Part shown: piece by piece, positions 24,526 through 36,469 of the stretch | How the letters are laid out: each line of letters begins with the position of its first letter | Numbering within the stretch: position 1 is the stretch's first letter | Assembly: GCA_028564925.1 (NCBI GenBank) | Contig: CM053029.1 | Location: 428,080,546-428,144,545 of the forward strand | Reading direction: 5' to 3' | DNA from: Lithobates sylvaticus | Taxonomy: Eukaryota > Chordata > Amphibia > Anura > Ranidae | Length of the DNA stretch: 64,000 bases | Notes under the pieces: generated by a model | What the model was told of the DNA's origin: nothing | The model's input: only the letters and a program-made list of their open reading frames with translations | The model's database searches: none | Translations under genes and position numbers: made by a program

Positions 24526-25077
24526 TATGATTAGGGACACAATGTCTAATCCACTCTGAGAAAAACTGGAGAGATGTATATACTATTAGGAGGCTGAATC
24601 TTGTACTATCTCTATATATCTTCGGCAGGTAGCTAGATGCAAGCTAGCTGCGTCTGCTGTCACTCATGATGGCCATACACAACACATTTTTACTTTAGAA
24701 AACTTTAGTACTAAGAGCGTTCGTTTGATGTTTCAAATCCAATGTTTGTTTTTCAACCAGTGACTGGAAAATTCGAAGGAGCAGAGTAGAAAACCTTTTC
24801 TCGATTGAAATTTAAATTTGAAAATGAATTTTAAAAGCAAGTGAAATTTTTGAGTGACATCTGTCCACTCAAATGTACAAATAATTTGTATTAATCTCAT
24901 CTAAAAATTGATGCGTGTTTCGTCAGTATAGGACTAGTAGTAGCAGCATGCTTTTTATCACCTGTCATGATGGGGTTAAAAAAACAAATTGGTCCTTTTT
25001 TTTTATTTATTTTTTTAATAGTACAAAAACAGCAGATAATCACCACTACTACAAGGGGTTTATTTATACTGTGAAAA

Positions 25078-25099
25078 GTGTGTGTGTGTGTGTGTGTGT
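25078..25099. repeat. (GT)n microsatellite
   Basis: About ten GT units, then ATGTGTGT. Confidence 0.9.
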
Positions 25100-25846
25100 A
25101 TGTGTGTAATGTAATACATCGCCATCTCTCCTGAAGTTGGGTATACAGGGTATTACCTGGGAGTTGGATGTCGAGGCACTTGCTGAATGTATAGATGGTG
25201 TACTGAGCCGTATGTGTGCTGCACTGTATTTCCTGATATGTAAACAAATATTGCATTCTGTATGCAGGCCAACGAATCGGCTGACCAACTAATTGATTAT
25301 GAACATAGTTGACCACTATTTTTCATAATGAATTGTCGATTGTTTTCAGCCCTAAACGTCGGTAACATGTTGCAACCCATCACAAGAACAGTGAATCACA
25401 TGATATGAAGTGACACCACACTCCCCTCTTACAATTCTTAATTTCACTATAGTGCCACTGATTAGTGTATTTGGGTGACTACATCAGGTCCCGCTGTCAG
25501 ACTACAGTGTCCCATCGAGGGAAGATTCCTCACTTGTGTGGATAGAGGAATCCAAATATATCTCTCTATCCTCACCTCTATCTCCTCTTTTGCCAGCTTT
25601 GGGTGCAGAATCAAAAATCCAAGTCTTTAGAACTTTCTAGGATTATGCAAGTGAAGGGGCATAACTGTTTTGGCGTTTAGTAGTTTGAAGACCAGACTAG
25701 CCAGATTTTGCAGTTTGTCCTCTGAGCTACTCTGGTATGTACCAAAGTAGATGGTGATTTAGAGTCCTTAGTTGGTCTGTTGGACAAACAGCAGTATTGT
25801 GCAGGAGCCCAGTATTTTAGATTCCTGGTCACTTATTGCAGGTTTA

Positions 25847-26242
25847 GAGCCCTTTCACACTGAGGCAGTTTTCAGGCGTTTTAGCACTAGAAATAGCGCC
25901 TGAAAACTGCCTCCCATGCTGCCCGAGTGTGAAAGCCCAAATGCTCTTACACTGGGGCAGTGCACTTGCAGGACATTAGAAAAAGGCAAGCAGCATCTTT
26001 GGGGCAGTTTAGGAGCACTGTCTACAGCGCTCCCAAAACGCCCCTGCCCATTGCAATGAATGGACAGTGCTTCTGAACCGTCTGAAAAGCGCGTTGGAAG
26101 CTTTATTTTATTTATTTTTTTTTTAACCCCTTTTTTGGGGTTAAAAGTGCCCTTCTGGTGGCCAAAAAGCGCAGCTAAAACAGCGGTAAAGCGCCGCTCA
26201 TTTTACTGCTAATGCAAGGGCAGCCCCGGTGTGAAAGGGGTC
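25847..26242. mobile_element. CTTTCACACTG MITE, copy 3
   Basis: 396 bp with inverted ends GAGCCCTTTCACACTGAGGC and GCCCCGGTGTGAAAGGGGTC. Perfect TTA duplications lie at 25844-25846 and 26243-26245. Confidence 0.75.
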
Positions 26243-27355
26243 TTAGTCTTGAGGCTGGCTGTAGTGGTGTTGTCGTCTGAGGCTGCATTTTAAATTTCAA
26301 TAACCGGTTTATTTAAAGCCCCACTTTTTTTTTTTTTTTTTTTACTGCAGCAGAGAAGTTGATCCCGATGTAATGCCTGTTTTTATTTAACAGAGCCCAG
26401 AGTCTTCTCTTTACTTCCTGCTTGGGGTACTTATATTGGTGTCCACGTCACTGCCTTTATGATATGGACACTTCCTTTTGGATCAGACCTTATCACAGAG
26501 GGATGGTAGGGGACTAATTCACAGGATGCCATCTCCACACTAGATGAGCAGTCCCCTGCTGGCTTCACTAGATAAGGGGGGGGGGGGGGAGAATGACTAT
26601 CAGCATAGGTTTGGGGGTAGGCTGGGAGGCAACGTTGGAGGTGGTAAAAAGTAAATTTTATCCTGAGTGGGGCTTTACCATCATGTGATGTCTCCCTGGT
26701 TGACAACACTTGGCAGTTGGCACCATTCTAGGTAATGCAGTGTCTTCACCATCAAAGAACAGCAGTTCTTCCTACGTCAGGAGAGGCAGTCTTGATTCCT
26801 GTTGTGGACTGTGGGTAGCATGTTTGGGTGGAAAATGGCACTGGAATGGTACCACTGTAGGCTGCCTAGTGGCAGATTACTGTATAGAGGGAATTGCTTC
26901 CAATGGGTTACCGTATATCCCAGTTGGTGGAGAAATGTTAGACTCTGATGGTATCTAGGGCTGCTACTTTTCTAATGACAACAATGGGGGCATTACCTCA
27001 AGCAACACTTAGGCGATTGGAGAGGAGTGTCTGATGTTCAAAAAAAAGGCTCACTTGATATTAATTTGTTGAAGATAAAAGTATACAAGTAGAGCAAACG
27101 CGTTTTGGGGAAATTGACTCTCCCTTCTTCAGGGCTGTATTTTTTTTATTTTTTTTTTGAGACTGGATAGACTTTGGGTTAAATATATTTAATCAGTGGC
27201 TCTGCAGTTTGCTACTGTTGTGGAGCAGAGGCAGTACAAGGGTTTCTCTTATTGGACGAGATGGAGAAGAAAGACTGTGACATTTTTGGTGGGGGGTTGA
27301 GAAACATTCTGTAAATGGCAACAGTGCTGAGTGAGCAAACTATTTGGTTTGTTTA

Positions 27356-27706
27356 GACCCCTTTCCCACTGAGACAGTCTTCAGGCGTTTTAGTGCTAGA
27401 AAGCGCCTGAAAATTGCCTCCCATTCACTTCAATGTGGGCTCTCACATGTGCACTGTAAATAACGCTCCAAAAACGTCCCTGCCCTGTGCTTCCAAATCA
27501 CTTTGCAAGCGGCGCAAAACTGGACTAACACCCCCCCCCCCCCCACACCCTTTCTCCTTCTCCTCCTCCCTTTTTTTTTTTTTATAAGGTCATGTGACTT
27601 TAAACAAAAAAAAAAGGTCCCCCTTGGCGCCTTAAAAGCTAAAGCACCGCAAAAATGGCTGTCGCTTTAGCCCTGTTTTAGCGGCGCTGTAATGTGAAAA
27701 GGGGCC
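27356..27706. mobile_element. CTTTCACACTG MITE, copy 4
   Basis: 351 bp with ends GACCCCTTTCCCACTGAGAC and AATGTGAAAAGGGGCC. TTA duplications lie at 27353-27355 and 27707-27709. The interior has a C-rich run at 27531-27544. Confidence 0.7.
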
Positions 27707-28741
27707 TTACAGAAGGGAAGCTGTGTGGCAGAGGACCTAGAAGATCAACAGCACAGACTACTACATTAATTGTCAACTTCCCCAGCAGCTTCTCAGGTGT
27801 GAGATGTGCATACTTTGGTCCAAGCTGGGTCATTGTTTGTATCAAATATTATACCTGGAGTTCAGCTTTAAAGTGGTTGTTAAGCCACTTCTATAAAAAG
27901 CTCCCATCCCCTCTGTCTTGTAACAATAAGTTCCCCTGTGCTATATAAAATGCATATCTGTACCGACAACACAGCGTCTTCCTGCACTCAGGTGCCTCCT
28001 CTCGTCTCTCCTCTGCCCGGCTGACAGTTCCTGTGTGTGTGGCCGAGCACTGCTGCTGACATCAGCCAGAGGGGAGAGAGTCACATGATCGCAGGGAGCC
28101 ACTGTGTTATCGGTACAGATAAGCATATTTATTATAGAACCCAGAACTTATTTTTATAATACAGAGGGGATGGGAGCTGTTAATATTAAATATGAAAGCA
28201 GCAGGAGGGGGTGGGAACTGACACAAGCGGAGAGGGGAGGGTGGAGAGTACATGGGAGACAGAGCAGGGCTGTGGATGACGAAGGCACATAAACTAACCT
28301 TAGCGGCCACGAGGGGGGCCACAAGGGGGTTATAGCCAGGCAGGATCCGCCAGGTTTTTTTTTTTTTTTTTTTTTTGGGGGGTTACAGGGGGCCAAATTA
28401 CACAGCACAAGCACTGTGCTGTAGCACATGCTTTAAGGAAATGGGATGTGTGTGTGGGTGGTGTTTTTTGGGTGGTTAACAAACTCTTTAAGCATAGCAA
28501 GTTGGGTCCCTCCGGTCCCCTCCAATCCAGCCCCCCTAAATACTCACCTGAGCCCAATCTCAGTCCAATGCTGTGCACTCTGCAGCAGCTCCCCCCCCCC
28601 CCCCCTCCCAGCTCTCATAGGCATGGCTGAGAGAAGCCGCAGCCGTTGGCTCCTGCTGCTGTTCTTCAAATCTTAAGAGCAGGAGGAGGGGCCGAGCCAG
28701 GCTGTCTGAATAGACACAAGCAGCTCGGCTCGGGAGCATGG

Positions 28742-28744
28742 CCG

Positions 28745-28775
<31 letters not shown>

Positions 28776-28893
28776 TGTGTGTTGAGAGTAGCCAAGAGTG
28801 CAAGCAGGGGACCAAAAAAGGATCCAAGCTACTTTGTGCAAAACCATTGCATAGAGCAGGTAAGTATAACGTGTGTGTGTGTGTGTGTGTGTG
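28742..28893. repeat. two (GT)n microsatellites
   Basis: GT runs at about 28744-28781 and 28870-28893, separated by ordinary sequence, followed by an A run and a T run. They lie 180-330 bases before exon 3. Confidence 0.9.
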
Positions 28894-28926
28894 TTTATTT
28901 AAAAAAAAAAAAAATTAACCTTCTTC

Positions 28927-28957
<31 letters not shown>

Positions 28958-29076
28958 TCACTTTAAAATGTATATTAATGGTAATTTTATGCATGAACAG
29001 GTTTGTGTTTTTTATTTTTTATTTATTTTTTGCCCCTCGACGATTTCTGTTTTTAAATTTTTATTTTTATTTCTAG

Positions 29077-29150
29077 GTTTGGGATATTGGAGGTCAGCCA
29101 AGATTTCGCAGTATGTGGGAGCGCTACTGTAGAGGTGTTAATGCAGTTGT
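29077..29150 (+). CDS. ARL8B: ARL8 exon 3 (residues 69-93, switch II)
   Basis: 74 bases between acceptor TTCTAG and a consensus donor GTAAGT. Encodes the inter-switch and switch II region: VWDIGGQPRFRSMWERYC and on to VNAV. Q75 is the residue equivalent to Ras Q61. The exon ends with two bases of a split valine codon. Identical to mammalian ARL8 except V69 for I or L and V92 for I. Confidence 0.93.
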
Positions 29151-29668
29151 GTAAGTATTCCATTCCTGAAACTCGCCTAACACTTTTTTTGCTGTTGTAA
29201 ACGTGCAATTCATAAGATGATTACCATACTTTTAAATGTTTTAGCAAAGGATGGTGAAGCATTAAAAATTTCACTGTCCTGTTTGATTTTTACAAGCTTA
29301 CAGTTACATTATGCTGAATGTGTAAACGAAAACACCCCAAAATGCAATAGATTATGTAAAAGAACTGGATTACCTGCACTTTTTGGATTCACGTTGCCTG
29401 GCTGACTGCATGTGCCTTGGGAGACACAAACCATTGGTTTCACTGGTCGGTTGAAATGTCGGGCTTTTCATTTTTGTTTTTCTTTTTTTTATTATCTAAA
29501 TAGGTAGGTAATACTTCAAAGATGAAAACCTGTAGTGCCGTAAAAGACCTTATACTGTGGAGAAAGCGAGTGTAGGCACCTCTTGTCCATACTAATATTT
29601 GCCCAAGACCTGAGTATACAATTAAGGAATTTCCTTGCACAAGGTCCTCCTCTGTTGGCGCTAAAGAT

Positions 29669-30105
29669 TAAAGTATAAGTTCACCTTTAAAGAAAATCCA
29701 GTAAAGGTGACCTTACTCCAGACCTCCTCCCCATCCCACCCAGCCCGTTGTACCAGATTGACGCAATTCCCCGCTGTCACACCTACAATCCGCTTCACTG
29801 GTCCGCAGCTTAATCGCTTGTTTATTTTGTTTAGCCAGTATGGAATACAGGGATTCTAGTTGGTCATCACTGTCACATGGATGGTGCTGACTAAATAGAA
29901 GCCGTCTAGCCCATTCTGTCAGCACTGCGAGGAGAAGAGAAAGCCGACGGGATTTGAAATCCCCGGACCGGTGAAGTGGCTTGTTGATGTCTGATGGCAG
30001 GGGATCGCGGCAGTCTGGTACAGAGGGACTGGGTGGGATGGGGAAGGGGCTCCAGTGTAAGGTCACCTAACAGATTTTCTGTAAAGGCGAACTTTCACTT
30101 TTAAA
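29669..30105. mobile_element. MITE with AAGTTCACCTTTA ends
   Basis: Left end AAGTATAAGTTCACCTTTA and right end TAAAGGCGAACTTTCACTTT are inverted repeats. A GGTGACCTTAC/AAGGTCACCT pair adds an inner stem. Target duplication is not clear. Confidence 0.5.
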
Positions 30106-30251
30106 GATCATATACTTGCTACATACAGTATGCCATCAGCACAGCATATATGATGCAAAGTGTGTGTGGTGGGCTGCGCTGTACAACCACCCTGTTGGAT
30201 TTTCCCCACTCGATCAGCACTTCAGGCTATAGCCTGTAATGTTGTTAATTG

Positions 30252-30715
30252 TATAGTAATACCTCCGGATTGCGAGTAACAAGGTTAACGAGATTTTCGC
30301 AATACAAGCCATTTTTTATTTTTATTTTTTTAAATCCTGACTTGGTTTGCGAGCGTTGTCTGGCAAAACGAGCAGAATTCAAGCCTCTGCGGTGTGCATT
30401 AGCTCATTTGGTCAGAGGTGCGGCAGCGCCGGTGACACTCAGAGCCACTCTGATGCACTAGGCGCCACTCACAAACGCTCCGTTTCCAAGCCTCTCCGAG
30501 TGCATCCAAGCGGTTTCTGAGTGTCTCCGGCGCCCCCTCCCCACCTCTGGCCACATGCGGTACTGCATACAATAGAAGTCACTGTGGAATGAATTATCTG
30601 AGTTTTCTTTTTTTTCATTGACTTCTATGGGGAAACTCGCTTTGATATACGAGTGCTTTGGATTCCAAGCATTCTTCTGGAACAAATTATGCTTGTAATC
30701 CAAGGTACCACTGTA
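30252..30715. mobile_element. mariner-type MITE, TA flanks
   Basis: Left end AATACCTCCGGATTGCGAG and right end CTTGTAATCCAAGGTACCAC are inverted repeats, with TA at both outer borders. The pattern fits a non-autonomous Tc1/mariner element. Confidence 0.55.
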
Positions 30716-30935
30716 TTCTGATGGCAATGAAGTACTCCTCACATTCTGACAGCTGGGTAAACAAAATAAAAAAACAAATCTCTTGCCTGCCTAAGTGATG
30801 TAGGGTAAGGAGATATTCTATGTATACCTCATTTCCTTTATACATGTCCAGATCTGGAGTAATTAAATTTTATATTTTATTTTTTTTCCAAACATAACGT
30901 ACTTCCGCATTGAGATACTTGCTTTATCTTTTCAG

Positions 30936-31029
30936 GTACATGGTAGATGCAGCAGACTTGGACAAAGTGGAAGCATCTAAATATGAATTGCACAACTTGT
31001 TAGACAAACCACAGTTGCATGGAATCCCT
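30936..31029 (+). CDS. ARL8B: ARL8 exon 4 (residues 93-124)
   Basis: 94 bases between acceptor TTTTCAG and donor GTAAGT. Its first base completes valine 93. It encodes [20 protein letters not shown] and ends [11 protein letters not shown]. Mammalian ARL8A and B read D-R/Q-E-K-I-E-A-S-R/K-N here, so L101, D102, V104, Y109 and H121 are departures in an otherwise very conserved stretch. Confidence 0.93.
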
Positions 31030-31239
31030 GTAAGTAGATGCTTTGCATTTTTCCAAAGTCTAATAAAAGTAAAAAAAAAATCGCTTTATGTATACATTTT
31101 AGGTTCATTGTACAACAGCCAGTTTCTGTTTAAGAGTGAAATAAAATGGACACGAGCTCGGTGCCTAATTGACAAAGGGATTGCAGCAGTTTTCTACATA
31201 GAGTTGCATCTTGACATAGCGCAGTCATTTACCCCGTAG

Positions 31240-31455
31240 CATCTCGACGCGCTTGGGACACATCTTCGCACATATACTAGGGCCAATTTGGACAAGATCC
31301 AATTAACCTACCAGCATGTCTTTGGAGTGTGGGAGGAAACCTGAGTACCCGGAGGAAACCCACGCAGACACAGGGAGAACATGCAAACTCCAGGCAGATG
31401 GTGACGTGGTCGGGGTTCGAATTGGCAACCCTTTCGCTGCTAGGTGAAAGTGCTA
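31240..31455. repeat. widespread retroposon-like repeat fragment
   Basis: Contains the words AACCTACCAGCATGTC, GTGTGGGAGGAAACC, GGGAGAACATGCAAACTCC and GGTTCGAATTGGCAACCC, a combination found dispersed in many fish and amphibian genomes. I recognise the text but do not assign a family. It is not a tRNA gene. Confidence 0.6.
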
Positions 31456-32062
31456 AACATAGAAGCGCATTGTGCCCGCCGTACACTTTGTGAAAGGCTG
31501 AGGCAGAACAATAGCCTATGCTGTCATAGAGCCCTAGTAGATCTTAAAAATAAAATAATGCTGCTTTGTAAAACGTTCATAAAATTTGTCATACCTGTAG
31601 GCTATATGGCTTCCCTTAAAAAGCCTAGCCAAAAAAACTCCTAGTTAGCAATCCCCACATCCTGCCTTGTTGGAGTATAGAGATTGTTGTATGCCCACTC
31701 CCAGCATTACAGAAAACCAACACTTTTCACATCTTTGTAACGAGACAATGTGAGCATTGCTTGCTGAGAATTTTTTTGGCAGTTGAAGAGCACTTAACCT
31801 TGTCCTAAGAGTATGTACCACCAAGATGCTGTTATTACAATTCTTGGGGGGGGGGGGAGTTACTGTTACTTGGGGACACTTGAGGCACTTATTGGACAGG
31901 AGCTTTCAAGGGGGTCTGGTTTAGTTCCAGTAATGGAGATAAGTCTCTTATATCAAAATAAAGCCTTTAAAAGTTGGGGAAGATATAGCGCTTTTCTGGC
32001 TAGCAATGAACAGTTCTGACCACACCAGCTGGCTTCTGTTCTGCACTTGAGCAGGATACATT

Positions 32063-32472
32063 AAAATGGTTGTAGATCGTCATGTATTCTATGCATGAAG
32101 GTAAAAAAAAAAATCTGTGTGCTGCTGCCCCCTCTCAATCCAGCTATGTGCATGGTAGGTTCTCTCCTCATTAGCTAAGACAGCAGCGGGAGCCATTGGC
32201 TCCCAATGCTGTTAATCACAGCCAGTGAGCCAATGAGGAGAGAGCAGGGGGTGGGCCGAGCCGCAGCTTTGTGTCTTTTATGGGAGCATAGAGTGGGGCT
32301 TGGGAGCGAGCACACACCAGTGCCCCCATAGCAAGCTGCTTTCTATTAGTCACTGGTCAAGGGGGAGGCGCCAGGAGAGCCTACAAGGGACCCAAGAAAA
32401 AAAGGATCGGGGCTGCTTTGTTCAAAAGCACTGCATAGAACAGGTAAGTGTAACCTGTATCACTTTAAAGTG
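32063..32472. repeat. dispersed AATGGTTGTA repeat, copy A
   Basis: Runs from AAATGGTTGTAGATC to TGTATCACTTTAA. Shares the words GCGGGAGCCATTGGCTCC and GCCCCCATAGCAAGCTGCTT with 49980-50395, and GTGGTT/GGAGCC words with 33430-34072 and 41345-41590. Probably a non-autonomous inverted-repeat family. Confidence 0.5.
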
Positions 32473-33429
32473 CTGCTGCGCTACTTCTCACCACTAGAGG
32501 GAGTAATTTACTAATTTAAGCTATGATAATAGTAAACCTGGGTATGTTCACAGCACTTCTGCATGCTGCAATCCTGCCAATGTCATTCCAGTCTTTAATT
32601 TATCCCCCCTGTAATTTTTGTGTGTGGGGGGTATTTTTTTCTTCTTGCTGGTCCTTTTTTGTTTTTAATCTTCCTCTAACAAACCAAGCTGTCCAGAAAA
32701 AAGTTTGTTGGAGGGCTGAACACTGTAACGTTATAAACACTGACGGGTGCTTATAATGGTCAGAATTTATTTATTCTAAACCTTTATCACATAAGGGAAA
32801 AAACTGCTTCTGTAGTTGCTTAGAAGGTGTTTATCTGGAGTTGGGCTTTTGTTAGTCACTTATACATACCCCTCTTTAGATAATGCTGCATTTCAAGGGT
32901 GACTCCTTCGCTCCTCCATAGAGGAGCCAACCTAGGACAGGAAGTGTTACTGGAGGGATAATCGGGTAAAATCAAAGAAAAGCCTAAAATTAAAACCAAT
33001 GCAGCCACCACATTTATAGTGGAAATGTAACTGTATCTGAGCACCACAAACTGAAAAGCACTGTTTATTTTAATATTCCAAGCACACTAATCCATTTATG
33101 TCTCCATGCCTTATTTTGTTGAGAAGTTACTTTGATAAACACCCCCAATAATTTCTAGCTGTGGTAACTTTAAAGAAGGGAAGATGATATGTAATATATA
33201 CTTTCTGGAATCTGTCTGTTCTTAGTTTAGACAGAGTGCTTAGCTGAGAATCCCTCTTCCTCCTCCCAGATGAAATATAAATAAAAAACTTGTGCATCAA
33301 TGCTCGTCCTGGGGATGTACAATAAATTGTGGGGGGGGGGGGGGTGGTTATAACAAAACATCTATTTACTCATGCTAGTAGCATAAGAATTGTAATTGGT
33401 TAATGTTGAGTGAGAGTTTAGTTCCACTT

Positions 33430-33778
33430 TTATAGTGGTTGTAAAATAGAATCTAAAAAAGATGTTCTACTTACCTGCTCCATGCAATCGAAAGAGCGGT
33501 CCATTACTTGGTCTTCTAGAGTCCCTCACCGGTGCTCTCTGCTCCTTCTTACAAGTGTCCCCGCAGCAAGCTGTTCTGGGGTGTACCCTGAGCCATAGAC
33601 CCACATAGTGCATCCCTCCCCACAGGTCTTGCAGGAACCGGTGAGCTTGTGGTTCCCGCGGCTCTCAGTCCAAGAAGAGAGCAGTGGTGCTGCAGAAGGG
33701 ACAGCGCTGGATTGATGGTAGGGGTCAGATAAGTGTTTAGGTACAGGGAGGAATGAATGCATTAGTGATTGTCTAATA

Positions 33779-33819
<41 letters not shown>

Positions 33820-34072
33820 AGCTTTACAGAGTGGTTCCTTTGGCACCTTTTGAGCTTGCTCCCGACTCCCCCCCCCCCCCCCCCAATCTGCTCACAGAAT
33901 TTGATTGACAGCAGCACGAGCCAAGGGCTCCTGCTGTTGCCTTTATCAGTACGGAGAGCCGCTGCCAATAAGCACAGTACTGGGTTGTGAGGGGGCGATA
34001 CAATATTACCTTTTTTAATGTAGGGAATGCAATAAGGTTAAAAATGTTCAACCTTTTCTAGAACCACTTTTA
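33430..34072. repeat. dispersed GTGGTTGTAAA repeat, copy B
   Basis: Left edge TATAGTGGTTGTAAAATAG and right edge CTAGAACCACTTTTA form short inverted ends. It contains a 34-base T tract (33781-33814), a C run, and GAGCCAAGGGCTCCTGCTG. Confidence 0.5.
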
Positions 34073-34073
34073 A

Positions 34074-34663
34074 TCACTTCCCTACCAGCATATTGCAGAT
34101 TGACATCCGCAAGGTGGCTTTGTTATTCTGACTGGGCATCATTTGACATCCAGCAGGATAAGGCGGGTGGCGCGCGACCAGTGGTGCTGTGTGTCGCTCC
34201 CACACCGCATCTCCGATTGTGTGGTAAAGAGCCTATAAAATAGGCTCTTAACCACGTGATCAGCTGTGACCAATCACAGCGGTAACCAGAAAGTGCCAGT
34301 AATCTGCTTTGTTTGGTTCACACTGACTGAGCTGATCTGCGGCTCCCCTGATGGGGGGGGGGGGGTTGTCTGGGCTGATTAGCACAGCACAGCCCCCCCA
34401 TCAGAGCATGCTAGTGCCTCCTCGTCAGTGAAGGAGAGAACTACATTTTATTTTTTTCCAATGATTTCGGTCTTTGGGTTTATTTATTGTTAAACAAATC
34501 AAAAGTGGTGATCAAATGCCAGCAAAAGAAAGCTATATATGTGGGAAGTAAATGCTTGTTTGGGTACAGCGTTGCTTGACCGTGTAATTGTCGTTCAAAG
34601 TGTGACAGCACTGAAAGTTGGCCTGGGCTGGAAGGGGGATAAAAGTGCCCTGTATTGAAGTGA
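34074..34663. mobile_element. TTAA-flanked CCACTT-type element, copy 3
   Basis: 590 bp between TTAA at 34070-34073 and 34664-34667. Ends TCACTTCCCTACC and TATTGAAGTGA are inverted. It keeps the family word GTGATCAAATGCCAGCAAAAG. Confidence 0.55.
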
Positions 34664-35280
34664 TTAAAAAAAAAGTTTGGAATTTTTAAATCACTTGGAT
34701 TGGTGACATGAATATACTTTTTTTTTTTTGTTTGTTTTTAGATTTACAAACCAAAAGTACTTTTAAAGTATGAGTTTAGGAAGAGGTAAAAAGTTCACAA
34801 GCCCCTTTTACTAAAGAAATATATTTTTGTGTGTACGTTTTTTTCCAGTGACCATTATTTAGTGCCTTGAAAAAGTATTCCTACCCCTTGACATTTTTCC
34901 ACATTTTGTCATGTTACAACCAAAAACATAACTATTAGTTGTGCACTCCTCAAATTTTTCCTTTATGAAAGAGTGGCAAGAAGAAAGCCATAAGAAGTCC
35001 CATTTGCAGTTTGTGAGAAGCCATGTGGGGGACACGGCAAACATGTAGAAGCTGCTCTGGTCAGATGAGACCAAAATTTAACTTTTTTTTTTGCCTAAAA
35101 GCAAAACGCTATTTTGTGGTGGTACATATCACCCTGAACACACCATCCCCACCGTGAAACATGGTGGTGGCAGCATCATGTTGTGGGGATGCTTTTCTTC
35201 AGCAGGGACAGGGAAGCTGCTCAGTTGATGGGAAGATGGATGGAGCCAAATACAGGGCAATCTTAGAAGAAAACCTGTTA

Positions 35281-35581
35281 GACCCCTTTCACACTGAAGC
35301 GTTTTTCAGGCTAAAAATAGCGCCTGTAAAGTGCCTTAAAACGTCTCCCCTGTGGTCTGTTTGAAAGCCTGAGTGCTTTTTAACGTTGGCAGGATGTTAA
35401 ATGCCTGCAAGATGCATCTTTGAAGCGGTGTATACACCGCTCCTGCCCATTGAAATGAATGGAAACCGCCGGCAATGTGCCGCTTTGCAGGTTGTTTTAA
35501 CCCTTTTCTGGCCGCTAGTGGACAAAAACTACGGTAAAGCACTGCTATTTTTACCGCCGACGCCCCAGTGTGAAAGCAGCC
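35281..35581. mobile_element. CTTTCACACTG MITE, copy 5, inside Tc1
   Basis: 301 bp with ends GACCCCTTTCACACTGAAGC and CCCCAGTGTGAAAGCAGCC. TTA duplications lie at 35278-35280 and 35582-35584. Removing it leaves the Tc1 text GAAAACCTG-TTA-GAGTCTGC continuous, so the insertion site is certain. Confidence 0.85.
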
Positions 35582-35838
35582 TTAGAGTCTGCAAAAGACT
35601 TGAGACTGGGGCGGAGGTTCACCTTCCAGCAGGACAACGACCCTAAACATACAGCCAGAGCTACAATGGAATGGTTTAGATCAAAGCATATTCATGTGTT
35701 AGCATGGACTAGTCAAAGTCCAGACATAAATCCAATTGAGAATCTGTGGCAAGACTTGAAAATTGCTGTTCAGTCTCCATCCAATCTGACAGAACTTCAG
35801 TTATTTTGCAAAGAATAGGCAAAAATTACACTCTAGAT

Positions 35839-35996
35839 CAGGGGTCTCAAACTAGCGGCCCTCCAGCTGTTGGGGAAACTACAAGTCCCATGAGGCATTG
35901 CAAGGCTGACAGTTACAAGCATGACTCCCACAGGCAGAGGCATGATGGGACTTGTAGTTTCGCAACAGCTGGAGGGCCGCCAGTTTGAGACCCCTG
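35839..35996. mobile_element. hAT-type MITE inside Tc1, TSD CTCTAGAT
   Basis: 158 bp with ends CAGGGGTCTCAAACTAGCGG and CCGCCAGTTTGAGACCCCTG, near-perfect inverted repeats. Perfect 8-bp duplications CTCTAGAT lie at 35831-35838 and 35997-36004. Inner words CAGCTG and GGCATGATGGGA are shared with 37850-38000. Confidence 0.88.
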
Positions 35997-36257
35997 CTCT
36001 AGATGGACAAAGCTGGTAGAGACATCCCCAAAAAGACTTGCGGCTGTAATTGCAATGAAAGGTGGTTCTACAGTATTGACTCGGGGATGAATACAAAAAC
36101 ACACCACACTTTTCACATATTTATTTGTAAAAAAAAAAAAAAATTGAAAACCATTTATCATTTTCCTTCCACTTCACAATTCTGTGCTACTTTGTGTTGG
36201 TCTATCACATAAAATCCCAATAAAATACATTTACGTCTTTGATTGTAACATGGCAAT

Positions 36258-36469
36258 TAAGAATGAGCTCCGGTGTGTTTTTGCATACAGCATGTGCAGA
36301 GCCCGCCAGGATGTCGGCGCTGCGCTAATCGCAGGCAGTGAGACGTTTCCCGATCTCTGCACCCGCGCATCAGGACAATGTCTCACTGCCTGTGATTAGC
36401 GCAGCACAGTGCCGACTTCCTGGTGGGCTCTGCACGTGCTGTATGCGAACACGCCGGCGCTCATCCTTA
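36258..36469. mobile_element. foldback element inside Tc1, 8-bp TSD
   Basis: 212 bp made of two inverted arms of about 88 bases, ends TAAGAATGAGC and GCTCATCCTTA, around a short centre near 36350-36380. Flanking 8-mers ATGGCAAT and ATGACAAT differ at one base. TSD length suggests hAT. Confidence 0.75.

Larger units (their letters stand above)
13942..29076 (+). other. ARL8B: ARL8 intron 2 (15.1 kb)
   Basis: Phase-0 intron, GTAAGA to TTCTAG. No gene is seen. It contains the elements listed separately: one TAA-flanked MITE, a Tc1 relic, a pair of tandem ATGTACAC-type MITEs, degraded TTAA elements, the second TACCGTATA element, two CTTTCACACTG MITEs and simple repeats. In 14560-18130, 19400-20310, 24530-25840, 26250-27350 and 27710-28740 I see only unassigned sequence, homopolymer runs and pieces of the dispersed repeats named elsewhere. 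Confidence 0.85.
29151..30935 (+). other. ARL8B: ARL8 intron 3 (1.8 kb)
   Basis: Phase-2 intron. It holds two inverted-repeat elements (about 29669-30105 and 30252-30715). The rest, 29151-29665 and 30716-30935, shows nothing I recognise. Confidence 0.8.

Noticed and set aside
31400-31430. tRNA-like B-box word GGTTCGAATTGG
   Set aside because: No cloverleaf can be formed around it, and it is part of a widespread dispersed repeat.
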